Of a stretch of 64,000 nucleotides of DNA, positions 17,032 to 25,800 are shown piece after piece. Position 1 is the stretch's first letter, and every line of letters starts with the position of its first letter. Below the pieces are notes generated by a model. That model searched no databases and was not told the origin of the DNA. It saw only the letters and a program-made list of their open reading frames with translations. This DNA is from an uncultured Veillonella sp. GTDB lineage: Bacteria > Bacillota > Negativicutes > Veillonellales > Veillonellaceae. The stretch lies in NCBI RefSeq assembly GCF_937981445.1, contig NZ_CALJON010000003.1:1-64000 (forward strand), in the 5' to 3' direction. The translations under genes were made by a program, and so were the position numbers.

Positions 17032-17832
17032 ATGAAACTATTTATTAGCGCTGATATAGAAGGTTGTGCCGGTTGGGCCTTTCGTGAAGAAGGACATGTG
17101 GGGGAATTTGGTTATGACCACATGCGTCGACAAATGACCCATGAAGTGCGTTTGGCCTGTGAGGCGGCGGAACGCGCTGGGGCCTCTCAAATTGTAGTAA
17201 AGGATGGTCATGGTGGGGCGAATAATATCGATCCTTTAGAAATGCCATCCTATGTTACTTTGATTCGTGGTAAAAGTGGGCATCCATATAATATGATGGA
17301 GGGCCTAGATGAGAGTTTTGATGCGGTCGCGTATATTGGATATCATGCGGCCGCTGGTGATGTGCGTTTTAGTGGCAGTCACACCTCAACCGGGCAGAGT
17401 TTAATGATTCGTTTAAATGGCGAAGTATTGAGCGAATGTATGCTTAACTCCTATACCGCGCTTAGTATGGGCGTGCCTCCTATTTTTATTTCTGGAGATA
17501 GGGCCATTTGTGAGGCGGCTAAAAGGCTCTTACCGCATATGGTGACAGCGGAAACTAAGCATGGCGTAGGTGGCGCGACGTATTGTGAGGCACCGGTGAT
17601 TGTGGAATGACGCATTCATAAGGGGATGTCATTAGCTGTGCAAAATTGGCAAAAAGTACCGGCCCTATCATTGCCGGAGTCATTTACTTATGAAGTGACC
17701 TTTAAGGATTGGCAAAGAGCCTATAAAATGTCCTTTTATCCAGGTATGAAACAGGTGGGCGATTTTACGATTCGCTTAGTAAGTCGTAATTGGTTAGATA
17801 TTGTGACAGCCCATAGTTTTGTAGTGTATTGA
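17032..17832 (+). pseudogene. M55 D-aminopeptidase (DppA-type) gene with in-frame TGA
   Basis: The reading frame from 17032 encodes an M55 zinc D-aminopeptidase like B. subtilis DppA: Asp8 and Glu10 in ADIEG, His60 in DGHGG, and a His in IGYHAA near residue 105 are the family's metal ligands. A TGA at 17608-17610 (codon 193) interrupts it. The same frame then continues without further stops for 74 codons to 17832, and that downstream part reads as the expected C-terminal third (EVTFKDWQRAYKMSFYPG). Full length would be 266 residues, normal for the family. Either this is a recent nonsense mutation or two pieces are made (an ATG at 17626 could restart). Most metal ligands are in the first piece, but loss of the C-terminal domain should disrupt the decamer fold. 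Confidence 0.8.
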
Positions 17833-17835
17833 ATT

Positions 17836-17877
17836 AGCTCGGAGTAAAGTTGATATAGCTTGGAGTACAGTTGATAT
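17836..17877 (+). repeat. 21-bp direct repeat after the M55 gene
   Basis: Two adjacent copies with consensus AGCTYGGAGTAMAGTTGATAT (17836-17856, 17857-17877), starting 4 nt after the stop codon. Confidence 0.75.
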
Positions 17878-17942
17878 AGGGGGAGCGTTGACCTATATAG
17901 GGCAGTCTAGTAGGTAATTAATTTTGTGGAGGAGATGGATCT

Positions 17943-19037
17943 ATGAAGGTGGAACTAATTCGCGATTTAAGCAATGCTTTTGGTCCTAGCGGTTTTGAGG
18001 AAGAGGTAGTACGGGCGATAGCTAAACATACTAAGGGCTATGCCATTGCCCATGATGCGATGCTCAATACGTATATTAGAAAGCCTAAAAATGAAGGGCG
18101 GAGCATTGTTGTTCAATTAGATGCACATTTAGATGAATGTGGCTTTATGGTTCAGTCAGTACAAGATGATGGAACCCTATCCATTGTTACCTTAGGGGGC
18201 TTTCATCCCACTAATTTACCGGCTCATACCGTGCTAGTACGGAATCGAAAGGGTGAACTCCATCGCGGCATTATTGCAGCCAAGCCAGTTCATTTTATGA
18301 CGGAGCAGGAGCGTGCGTCTCAGCAGATTGCTATTGAAACTTTACAAGTTGATGTGGGCACTACGAGCCGTGAGGAAACAGAACAGGTCTTTGGCATTGC
18401 CCCAGGGGATCCGATAGTGCCAGATGTTGTATTTGACTATAATGAACAGACTGGCGTTTGTTTTGGTAAAGCCTTTGATAATCGCGCTGGTTGTGCTTGT
18501 ATTATTGATACGATGGATAAGGTTTTTGCCGAAGGTGCTGAGGAGCCACCAGTGACGGTGGTGGGCGCTTTTGCAGCTCAAGAAGAAGTTGGCATGCGCG
18601 GTGCTAAGGTAACGGCTCAGGTTGTAAAACCTGATTTGGCTATCGTATTTGAAGGCTCTCCATCAGATGATTTCTTTGTGGCTGTCTCACAAGCCCAAGG
18701 CCGTATGAAGGAAGGGGCTCAGATTCGCCTCTTTGATAAGAGTTATATTTCTAATATTGCATTTGTACATATTGCAGAACAGGTAGCACAGGAATTGCAG
18801 ATTCCTATACAAAAAGCTGTGCGCCGTGGTGGTAGTACCAATGCAGGGGTGATTAGTTTGACTGAAAAAGCGGTGCCAACTTTAGTTATTGGTGTACCAT
18901 CACGCTATGTACATTCCCACTATAACTATTGTGCTCTCAGTGATTTAGAAGCCGCGTCTGACCTAGCCGCTGCTGTCATTGCGGCTCTTGATGAAGAGAC
19001 GGTGCGCCATATTTTACGGCAAGATATATTGGTATAA
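17943..19037 (+). CDS. M42-family metallo-aminopeptidase
   Basis: A 364-residue cytoplasmic binuclear metallopeptidase of the M42 family (FrvX/YsdC/TET-like), which trims N-terminal residues from peptides in a large self-compartmentalised complex. Metal-site motifs in order: AHLDECGFMV (His and Asp), FDNRAGCACIID (bridging Asp), the catalytic Glu pair in AAQEEVGMRGA, Asp/Glu in VFEGSP, and His in SRYVHSHYNY. GGAGGAGAT lies before the start. It is downstream of the peptide importer and the M55 gene, so it probably degrades the imported peptides. A terminator at 19183 ends the block. Confidence 0.92.
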   Translation: MKVELIRDLSNAFGPSGFEEEVVRAIAKHTKGYAIAHDAMLNTYIRKPKNEGRSIVVQLDAHLDECGFMVQSVQDDGTLSIVTLGGFHPTNLPAHTVLVRNRKGELHRGIIAAKPVHFMTEQERASQQIAIETLQVDVGTTSREETEQVFGIAPGDPIVPDVVFDYNEQTGVCFGKAFDNRAGCACIIDTMDKVFAEGAEEPPVTVVGAFAAQEEVGMRGAKVTAQVVKPDLAIVFEGSPSDDFFVAVSQAQGRMKEGAQIRLFDKSYISNIAFVHIAEQVAQELQIPIQKAVRRGGSTNAGVISLTEKAVPTLVIGVPSRYVHSHYNYCALSDLEAASDLAAAVIAALDEETVRHILRQDILV

Positions 19038-19096
19038 TATATCTGTTAGAATATATCCGTTAGAATATATTTATAAGAATAAATCTTTTAGAATAG
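19038..19096 (+). repeat. Short degenerate tandem repeat after the M42 gene
   Basis: Diverged copies of a unit like ATATCYGTTAGAATAT start directly at the stop codon. Confidence 0.55.
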
Positions 19097-19182
19097 CCTC
19101 TTTATAATAAATCCATAGCATAAGTCATTGACACTGTCTTGCCCAAGTAAGGGCCTATTGCCATAAAATATATATTGAAATA

Positions 19183-19216
19183 AATCCCTAAGGTAGAGAT
19201 GCTTTAGGGATTTTTT
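19183..19216 (+). terminator. Intrinsic terminator after the M42 gene
   Basis: AATCCCTAAG (19183-19192) pairs with CTTTAGGGATT (19202-19212), followed by TTTT. The remaining gap to 19365 shows no gene. Confidence 0.85.
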
Positions 19217-19364
19217 ACGCATATTAAAACTTGCAATTACTTCATGCATATGGTAATTTTATAAAAGAAACAATTACTATAAAACTAGTAGGAATAGAAT
19301 GTAATAGCAAATATGAAGTTGTGTGTTGTGTAGTAGTTGTAGGGTTGAGAAAGAGGAGGAACCT

Positions 19365-20999
19365 ATGAAAAAACGTAAGCTTGCAGGTCTTATTGGCCTA
19401 GCTATGATGGCCATGGTAGCCCTCGCTGGTTGTGGCGGTGGCTCTGGCGATAATGCGGTGGTAGATATTCCAGAAGGTAAATCAGTATCACAGCAAAAAG
19501 ATGTAGTAGCCGCCGTAGCGGTTGATATTACAACAATGGATCCAATGGATACGAGTGATAATTTATCTGGCGGTATTCAACGTCTTGTTATGGATGGTCT
19601 GTATGGATTTGATGATGACATGAAATTAAGACCTATGTTAGCCACTGGGTATACAGCGAATCCTGAGGCGACTGAATATACGTTTACATTGCGCAAAGGT
19701 GTTAAATTTTCTGATGGCACAGATTGGAATGCTGATGCAGCGATTGCGAATGTGAATAAATGGATGGATAAGAGCTTAGGCTTAAAGCGCACATCCTTTG
19801 TTTCCGATATTATTGCCAAAGTAGAAAAGATTGATGATTACACTATCAAATTTACGCTTAATAAACCATTTGGTGCGTTTGTAAATAACATGGCCCATCC
19901 TGCTATGGTGATGATGAGTCCTAAACAATTAGCTGCCGGCCTTGATGCAGCGGCTAAACATCCAGTAGGTACAGGGCAGTACACATTTGTTGAATGGGTA
20001 CCAGGGGACCATGTAACGTTAGCACTTAATAAAAACTGGTGGAGCTATAATAAGGATATCGCTGGTGGCGAAGCGTTGGTGCCAGCTGATGCGGGCTTCA
20101 AGACTATTACATTTAAACCTGTATCTGAAAGCTCAAGCCGTGTAGCTATGCTTCAGTCTGGGGATGCGCAAATGACCTTTGATGTGCCAAGTGAAAGCTA
20201 TGATGCATTGGCTCAAAGTGGCAATGTACATGTAGATAAAGTACAGGGAATTAGTGTTCGCTATTTATTTATGAATACGCAAAAACCAGCGCTTAGCGAT
20301 GTGCGTGTACGTCAGGCTATTGCCATGGCCATTAACAAAGACGACTATATTAAAGTGGTCCGCAATGGGCTAGCTTCTGTGGCAACCTCTGTAGTGGGGC
20401 CTAATGTACAATATTACAAAGCAAATGAACCAATTCCATATGATGTGGAAAAAGCTAAAGCCTTGCTTAAAGAAGCCGGTTATGCCAATGGTTTGAAATT
20501 AAAACTGTTCATGTATAATACAGGGACGAATGAAAAACAATCCCAATTCTATAAACAACAACTTGCTAATATTGGTATTGATGTTGAAATCAATGGTATG
20601 GAAAGTGCCATTGTAAACCAAAAAGTACAGGGCTTTAAAGGGGAAGGTAAAGATGCAGAATATGATTTATACATGGCTGCTTGGTCACCTTCCACAGGTG
20701 ATGCAGACTGGGGTATGCGTCCTATCTTAGACTCCGCGTCCATTCCACCTAAGAGCTATAATCTTTCTTACTACCAAAATCCTGAAATGGATGCTTTATT
20801 GTTAGCTGGTCTTACTACTTCTGATGATAAAGCCCGCGCTGAAGCCTATGCGAAAGCACAAGATTTGGTGTGGAAAGATTTACCAATGATTCCTATGGTA
20901 AATGATTTCAGCACTTGGGCTACAGCGAATACAATTTCTGGCGTAAGAATGTACCCAGACAATAGTATTAACTTGTCCAAGGCACGGATGGCTGAATAA
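19365..20999 (+). CDS. Second family 5 ABC substrate-binding lipoprotein (paralogue)
   Basis: 544 residues, with signal peptide and lipobox VALAGC and the same family 5 domain as the gene at 11107. The two align end to end without large gaps and differ mostly in scattered substitutions, including in ligand-facing loops (SVRYLFMNTQKPALSDVRVRQAIAM is nearly identical). A GAGGAGGA site supports 19365 over an upstream in-frame start at 19323. It has its own promoter region and terminator and no permease or ATPase of its own, so it most likely feeds DppBCDF at 13-17 kb with a shifted ligand range. It looks like a local gene duplication placed at the other end of the operon. Confidence 0.92.
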   Translation: MKKRKLAGLIGLAMMAMVALAGCGGGSGDNAVVDIPEGKSVSQQKDVVAAVAVDITTMDPMDTSDNLSGGIQRLVMDGLYGFDDDMKLRPMLATGYTANPEATEYTFTLRKGVKFSDGTDWNADAAIANVNKWMDKSLGLKRTSFVSDIIAKVEKIDDYTIKFTLNKPFGAFVNNMAHPAMVMMSPKQLAAGLDAAAKHPVGTGQYTFVEWVPGDHVTLALNKNWWSYNKDIAGGEALVPADAGFKTITFKPVSESSSRVAMLQSGDAQMTFDVPSESYDALAQSGNVHVDKVQGISVRYLFMNTQKPALSDVRVRQAIAMAINKDDYIKVVRNGLASVATSVVGPNVQYYKANEPIPYDVEKAKALLKEAGYANGLKLKLFMYNTGTNEKQSQFYKQQLANIGIDVEINGMESAIVNQKVQGFKGEGKDAEYDLYMAAWSPSTGDADWGMRPILDSASIPPKSYNLSYYQNPEMDALLLAGLTTSDDKARAEAYAKAQDLVWKDLPMIPMVNDFSTWATANTISGVRMYPDNSINLSKARMAE

Positions 21000-21020
21000 T
21001 TTATAAACGTTTATAACAAT

Positions 21021-21098
21021 AAAACCGTTAAAGTTAATGATGTAGAATTTGTACAGCTTAGGCTGAATGCAAAATACATCTAACTTTAGCGGTTTTTA
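21021..21098 (+). terminator. Intrinsic terminator after the second binding-protein gene
   Basis: AAAACCGTTAAAGTTA (21021-21036) pairs with TAACTTTAGCGGTTTTT (21081-21097) across a roughly 45-nt loop; the 3' arm ends in a T run. Confidence 0.75.
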
Positions 21099-21252
21099 TT
21101 TTATAATAATACATATAGGGGGATACATAGGTCAGCGCTTTTAAGTGCTAATTTTTTTAACAAAATCTACTGTCATAGGGGGATTTTTATAGGGAGATGG
21201 AGAATATTAATAGGAGTAGGATAATTTTGAAACTTAGTACGAAATTGAAAGT

Positions 21253-22563
21253 GTGAGTGCGATGGCTAAGGATACGGGTACATTTCATCAATTAACAGCA
21301 TATAAAGCGAAGGGGCCTTCTTATTATGTCATGAAAATAGGTCTGTATCACAATGTTATTGTTGAGACCGTAGAGGGCGTTCCTGTTGATAATATTAGCG
21401 AATATATACATCATTATATTTCTGAAGAGGGTCTTGCCATTAAAGAATTAGCGACCATTAAGGATTCTAAGAATAAAATCGTCTTAGTTTATGATGCCAG
21501 GAGTACGGACCCAATTAATCCAATGGCATCTAAATTATGGGACTTAAGTTCACCAGAGGGACCTGAACAAGTAATAAATGGGCGGGCCTTTATTTGTAGT
21601 GCCACATCATGTGAAGCTGGCGCGGTACACTTAGGTCGCGAAGGAAATGAAGGCCGTGAATCGGTTGATTTAAAAAGAACCGTGCCTATTCAAGAGATTC
21701 AGCAGTCGCTACAGCAGAAAATGAAGCAGCAGCCGCTACAGCCGGAATTGAAGCAAGAGATACAACGGCATGAACCGCAGCAGAGGCAACAGCTGAAGTC
21801 ACAGAAACAGATGCAGCAGCCGTTAGTGCAGCAAGAGCGGCAACGGCAGCCACTGACCTATCAACTGCAAGGGGTGAGTGAAAGGGTAAAAGATGATTTA
21901 GTTCTATCTTTAAAAAAGACCTTTGAGCCACAACGTGAATTAGACTTTACTACAGGCCGTACGGTGAGAAAGCTAAGGTTTGGCAGTCCTTTTATGACGC
22001 GTGTATTTTGCAATATTATAAAACGCCTGGCAGGTAATGACGTGGATCTACATCTAGAATATGAGTATTGTAACAAGGATTTATCACGCGTTATGTACTA
22101 TCGCAGCGTTCGGGGGCTATTTTTAATTGAGTGCGCTAAGATTCCTGACACAAACCGTCTAGAAGTAACCCTGTTTCGCCGTGTAAAAGTGTTTCATCAA
22201 AACTTTCCCTCGGAAGCTTTGAAAAAAATGGAGTTTATGGAAGCCTTAGGTATTTTAAATGGCCGCTTTGTAAATAAGCGGATTGCCATGAGCAAGGCAT
22301 TGGAAGGCATTGTGAAAGACTATTTGACTAAGACAGGCTATGAATATAAAAAAGCCAATCCAGACGATCCTGATTGGAAGGAAGATTATGTGAGCATTCT
22401 ACCTTACAAAAAGGATTATTATGCACGCATTTGGCTCGTTGATGACACGCAGGTTCACATCGATATAGAGGTAAAGAAGAAAATTATTCATATGAAAGTG
22501 TATGAGGAACTATTGACGAAACAGTATGAGGAATTATTGCCTAAAGAGGAGGAAGAACACTAG
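21253..22563 (+). CDS. Unrecognised protein, first of three tandem paralogues (Gln-rich linker)
   Basis: 436 residues; no known family recognised. The N-terminal domain (about 1-125) has FHQL...YYVMKIGLYH and ends in an NPMASKLWD...INGRAFIC stretch. A low-complexity linker (about 145-205) is almost half Gln (QQKMKQQPLQPELKQE). The C-terminal domain (about 205-430) carries RKLRFGSPFMTRVF, YYRSVRGLFLIE, EALGILNGRF, GYEYKKA and VHIDI. The same blocks recur in the next two proteins. No signal peptide, membrane helix or metal motif is visible, so it is probably cytoplasmic. Start: GTG at 21253 or ATG at 21262, both with a weak Shine-Dalgarno. The gene is isolated by a 300-bp repeat-bearing gap from the second paralogue. 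Confidence 0.75.
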   Translation: MSAMAKDTGTFHQLTAYKAKGPSYYVMKIGLYHNVIVETVEGVPVDNISEYIHHYISEEGLAIKELATIKDSKNKIVLVYDARSTDPINPMASKLWDLSSPEGPEQVINGRAFICSATSCEAGAVHLGREGNEGRESVDLKRTVPIQEIQQSLQQKMKQQPLQPELKQEIQRHEPQQRQQLKSQKQMQQPLVQQERQRQPLTYQLQGVSERVKDDLVLSLKKTFEPQRELDFTTGRTVRKLRFGSPFMTRVFCNIIKRLAGNDVDLHLEYEYCNKDLSRVMYYRSVRGLFLIECAKIPDTNRLEVTLFRRVKVFHQNFPSEALKKMEFMEALGILNGRFVNKRIAMSKALEGIVKDYLTKTGYEYKKANPDDPDWKEDYVSILPYKKDYYARIWLVDDTQVHIDIEVKKKIIHMKVYEELLTKQYEELLPKEEEEH

Positions 22564-22570
22564 GAATATA

Positions 22571-22752
22571 TGGTGTAAGATTACGTTGCAAGATTATGGT
22601 GTAAGATTACGCTGCAAGATTATGCTGTAAGGTTCATAGGGCTAAAGTGTTTTAGTGCGACTGTAGTGTGCTAGGAGTGCACGTTTTGGACGGATACCGA
22701 CGACGCGAGCCTTCGCCTAAGGTGTTTTAGTGCGACTGTATTGTGCTAGGAG
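22571..22752 (+). repeat. Two nested direct-repeat sets between paralogues 1 and 2
   Basis: First set, 22571-22633: alternating copies of GGTGTAAGATTACG and TGCAAGATTATG. Second set: a 34-bp unit containing TTTTAGTGCGACTGTA and TGTGCTAGGAG at 22645-22678 and again at 22719-22752. No open frame or terminator is seen in 22564-22868. Confidence 0.7.
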
Positions 22753-22868
22753 ACTAGGAGACCAGGGAGATTAGGCTATTGGGGGATATAAAGCACGGCG
22801 TAGTGTGTTAGGCAAGAAACACAAGGTTGAGTGAGTCCTAGGTTGAGTAAAGGAGTGTGTTATAGGCG

Positions 22869-23870
22869 ATGCAGGACAAGATGACGAAGAAGCACGTATT
22901 TCATCAATTACATGTAAATCCAGCAGGGCAAGAAAAATATTTTATTATTGCGCTAGGGCTAGAAGAGTCTCATCGAATCTTGTCGGTGATGGACTATGAG
23001 CCAAGTCGTATCCGCTCTTACATTGTGCAGCGGGTTAAAAGTTATGGTCTTGCCAGCCTTCCCGCTACAGCCTTGCAGTCCATTGATTCACGCCTAGTGG
23101 TTGTATATAATCGGGTCGATGATGGGGGCTATAATGAAGTGGCTTCACAATTAACAGGGCAAGCCGTTCATGGCTATGTGTTTATCTGCTTGGAAACTGA
23201 TGCGGATGGCGAATACATGGCTTTAAACGAAGAGGAAACAAATGCTGTTGTAAAAGCTATTGAGGCTCTTGATTTAGGGGAAGACGTAGAGTTTAAAATA
23301 CGTGATGCAGAATGGCGCATTACCTTTGGAAGTAAGGAAATGCATCAAGCTTTTGCGTATACATTAAAACGTGTATTTGGTGTTACTGCCTTAGAAGATG
23401 TAACCATGCGTTTAGAATATCGACATTTTGATATGGAATCCACAAGGGACGCCTATTATCGGAGTCAAAGTGGTCAGTTTTTTATTTATGCTTGTGATGA
23501 TGAGACCTCTTGGAAAATCAAAGTCCGTTATTTTAAACGTGTAGAAGAGCTTAATTTAGCCTTAGATGAGGAGACCATAAATGCCTTGGTCATGTTGGAG
23601 CAGTCGGGGGCAAAAACAGTAGAGTACAAGGGGGCACCACGCAATGCCAGCGATATGGTAAAGCAAATTGTGACTCAATACCTTCATGAGCGAGGGTATG
23701 AATTTGGTGATGTGCAGGCCCATTCGTATACGAATGCCGGTGGACAATATCGTGTGTTCACTTTTTTAGGCGATGAAACTTGTGTGCATATAGATTATAA
23801 ACGACTTGAAGATGTAGTTCAGCTTCAGGTTTATGAAGAAGGTGCTAGACGCGATTATGGTTCAAGATAA
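22869..23870 (+). CDS. Unrecognised protein, second of three tandem paralogues (no insert)
   Basis: 333 residues, the shortest and simplest member. The N-terminal domain has VFHQLHVNPAGQEKYFIIALG and a YNEVASQLTG...GYVFIC block like paralogues 1 and 3. The C-terminal domain has YYRSQSGQFFIY, a GYEFGD segment and CVHIDYKRLEDVVQLQVYEE. It lacks the Gln-rich linker of paralogue 1, the hydrophobic insert of paralogue 3 and the EALxILNGRF block. I cannot name a family; the YN-x-ASxLxG-x-VxG pattern faintly recalls small DUF3846-like domains, but this is only an impression. An AAAGGAG site lies 13 nt before the ATG. The 3' end overlaps the next gene, implying translational coupling of members 2 and 3. 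Confidence 0.75.
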   Translation: MQDKMTKKHVFHQLHVNPAGQEKYFIIALGLEESHRILSVMDYEPSRIRSYIVQRVKSYGLASLPATALQSIDSRLVVVYNRVDDGGYNEVASQLTGQAVHGYVFICLETDADGEYMALNEEETNAVVKAIEALDLGEDVEFKIRDAEWRITFGSKEMHQAFAYTLKRVFGVTALEDVTMRLEYRHFDMESTRDAYYRSQSGQFFIYACDDETSWKIKVRYFKRVEELNLALDEETINALVMLEQSGAKTVEYKGAPRNASDMVKQIVTQYLHERGYEFGDVQAHSYTNAGGQYRVFTFLGDETCVHIDYKRLEDVVQLQVYEEGARRDYGSR

Positions 23871-25137
23871 AATAGAGCCTATATATTATGTAATGAAATT
23901 AGGCGTTCATGATAAAGTGTATAATGAAATGGTAGAAGATTTTGAGCCACAGCAGATGGGGACATATTTACAGTACTTTTTCCCTAAGGGAATGTTAGAC
24001 GTTAAAACTGTGCCTCAGCTTGAAATGATGGGGGCTGATTGTGGTGTTCAGATGGTTATTGTCTGCCATAAAGATCCGCAACTCGTAGCACAGGAACAGG
24101 CTTTGAGTGATAGGGCAGAAGGGCTATTTTTAAAAATAAAGAAGGGCCTAGCAGCCGTAGCGAAGATAGCTAATAAGGTAATGTGTAGTGCACTAGCTGG
24201 CCTTTGGAGTGCAGTACGGCTCATGTTTTTTACGGCTAATCGCGTAAGTGGCGGAGGGACCCATGTAATTACCTTTCGCCATCAAGTCGTACAACTTGAG
24301 CGAAACTCTTTGGCAGATGGCGAGGTTGTGAGTACAAGATATAATACCTTAGCCTCAAAACTGGTAGGCACTGATGTTTATGGGGAGGCTTTTTTGTGCT
24401 GTGTGCCTAAGGCCGCTACTAATCTATTAATGGCATTTACTGATACGGTGCGAATTAGACTAGAAGAGGAATTAAATACAATCTTTGAGCATCAACGTAT
24501 TATTGAATTTGTGCCTAGCCATACAGTGCGGCGTTTGCACATGAAGAGCAAAGAAACAGAACAGGTTTTTACGAATGCTATTCGACGCTATTTAGGTGAT
24601 GAGGAGCGATTGCGGATAGAATATAATCATATTAATGCTGATGAATCTTGGGATATTCATTATCGATCTATTAGTGGTAACTATTTTATTGCCTGTAATC
24701 AAGATGCATCGAAACTGAATGTGTTGGTTAGTATTTTTAAGCGCATAGATGATGTAACTTTAGATATAAACAAAATGGCCCGCGAAAAGCTCGAATATAA
24801 TGAAGCCTTGGAAATCTTGAATGGCCGTTTTGGCAATGTGCGTATTGCCACATCTAAGATGTTGGAAGAGCTTATTATAGGCTATTTAAATGAGCGGCAG
24901 TATGAATATAAAAAGGCTATACCTTTGGAAGATTTTGAAAAACCACAAGAGTATACCGTGCTTCATAGCCGTGATCATGTATATGTTACGCCCTATGGTA
25001 AGCACTACTATGCCAGTGTGGAGCTAGTAGATAATACATGGTTACATATTGATTTAATAGAAAAACGCAAGACTGTACAGTTAGTAGTATATAGAGAAGT
25101 AATGCGAAAAATATATGATGGGAGTCATATAAAGTAA
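23857..25137 (+). CDS. Unrecognised protein, third of three tandem paralogues (hydrophobic insert)
   Basis: About 426 residues from ATG at 23857 (AAGAAGG upstream); an in-frame ATG at 23833 is the alternative. The N-terminal domain YYVMKLGVHDK aligns with paralogue 1. An insert of roughly 75 residues (near 80-150) contains a hydrophobic, Ala-rich stretch (VMCSALAGLWSAVRLMFF) that could be a membrane-binding helix. YNTLASKLVGTDVYGEAFLCC then rejoins the shared pattern. The C-terminal domain is closest to paralogue 1: VRRLHMKSKE, HYRSISGNYFIA, EALEILNGRF, YEYKKA and LHIDL. It overlaps paralogue 2 by 14 nt (38 nt if the upstream start is used). Function unknown. A long nested hairpin downstream probably ends transcription. 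Confidence 0.75.
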   Translation: MVQDKIEPIYYVMKLGVHDKVYNEMVEDFEPQQMGTYLQYFFPKGMLDVKTVPQLEMMGADCGVQMVIVCHKDPQLVAQEQALSDRAEGLFLKIKKGLAAVAKIANKVMCSALAGLWSAVRLMFFTANRVSGGGTHVITFRHQVVQLERNSLADGEVVSTRYNTLASKLVGTDVYGEAFLCCVPKAATNLLMAFTDTVRIRLEEELNTIFEHQRIIEFVPSHTVRRLHMKSKETEQVFTNAIRRYLGDEERLRIEYNHINADESWDIHYRSISGNYFIACNQDASKLNVLVSIFKRIDDVTLDINKMAREKLEYNEALEILNGRFGNVRIATSKMLEELIIGYLNERQYEYKKAIPLEDFEKPQEYTVLHSRDHVYVTPYGKHYYASVELVDNTWLHIDLIEKRKTVQLVVYREVMRKIYDGSHIK

Positions 25138-25263
25138 GGAGTGGAGATGTGAGGGGCGGCTGAGGTAGAGAACACAATGTATCATACCATTAATTGAAGA
25201 TCTGAAGTAAAACCCATACAATAAAAACTCAATATAAAGAACTCAAAATAATAAGTTCAACAG

Positions 25264-25360
25264 AAAAAGCAACATTTTTAGCATAAAGTTTCAAATTTTG
25301 ATAAAGTGGTATCAAATTTGATGTAATTCTACAAATTTATGTCTAAATATGTTGCTTTTT
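25264..25360 (+). terminator. Nested hairpin, probable terminator of the paralogue cluster
   Basis: AAAAAGCAACAT (25264-25275) pairs perfectly with ATGTTGCTTTTT (25349-25360). Inside lies a second stem, CAAATTTTGATA with TATCAAATTTG (25292-25320, one bulge). The 3' arm ends in T residues. The gap 25138-25800 has no gene; it holds this structure and the promoter below. Confidence 0.6.
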
Positions 25361-25535
25361 GATTTCCTTAGTATTACACAATTCGTGTAAATAGCTCGAA
25401 GTGTGCACTGTGAGGGGAGTATATATAAGTTGAATAAAACTAGATTTTGTGCGGCTTAAATTAGAAATGGATTTATAAAACTAGCTAATGTTTTTTTAGA
25501 GCGGACGTTTCGAATGGAAGCGTATTATTTTTTAG

Positions 25536-25565
25536 TTGACCTAATCGAATAATTTCGATTAATAT
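25536..25565 (+). promoter_or_regulatory. Candidate regulated promoter of the autotransporter gene
   Basis: -35 TTGACC (25536-25541), an 18-bp spacer and -10 TAATAT (25560-25565). The spacer is filled by the inverted repeat TAATCGAA-TAAT-TTCGATTA (25542-25561). The leader to the start codon would be about 230 nt. The TCGAA/TTCGA half-sites resemble those of the palindrome at 32506-32520. Confidence 0.55.
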
Positions 25566-25800
25566 ATAAGAGTAGTATATATGAAATTTTAATTAATCTA
25601 TAAAAATTTATAAATTAATTGAAATATAAAGATGAAATAAAGCAAGAAAAATCAAGGGTTCTGTTAGGTTTGAGGATTAACTAACAAGAATACTTTATGA
25701 AATATTTAATCCTTTAATTAAAATAATATAGTTAAAAATCAAGTTGTGATGAATTATTACGATTGTATGTTGAAAGTTGATTGTTGAAAGGAGAACTTTA

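Noticed and set aside
17608..17640. TGA in the M55 gene as a selenocysteine codon
   Set aside because: Only a 4-bp TGAC/GTCA stem can be drawn after it, not a SECIS-like hairpin, and M55 enzymes have no Sec or Cys at this point.
21686..21931. Minus-strand Ala/Val-rich open frame opposite paralogue 1
   Set aside because: It is the mirror of the CAG-rich linker, has no ribosome binding site and resembles no protein.
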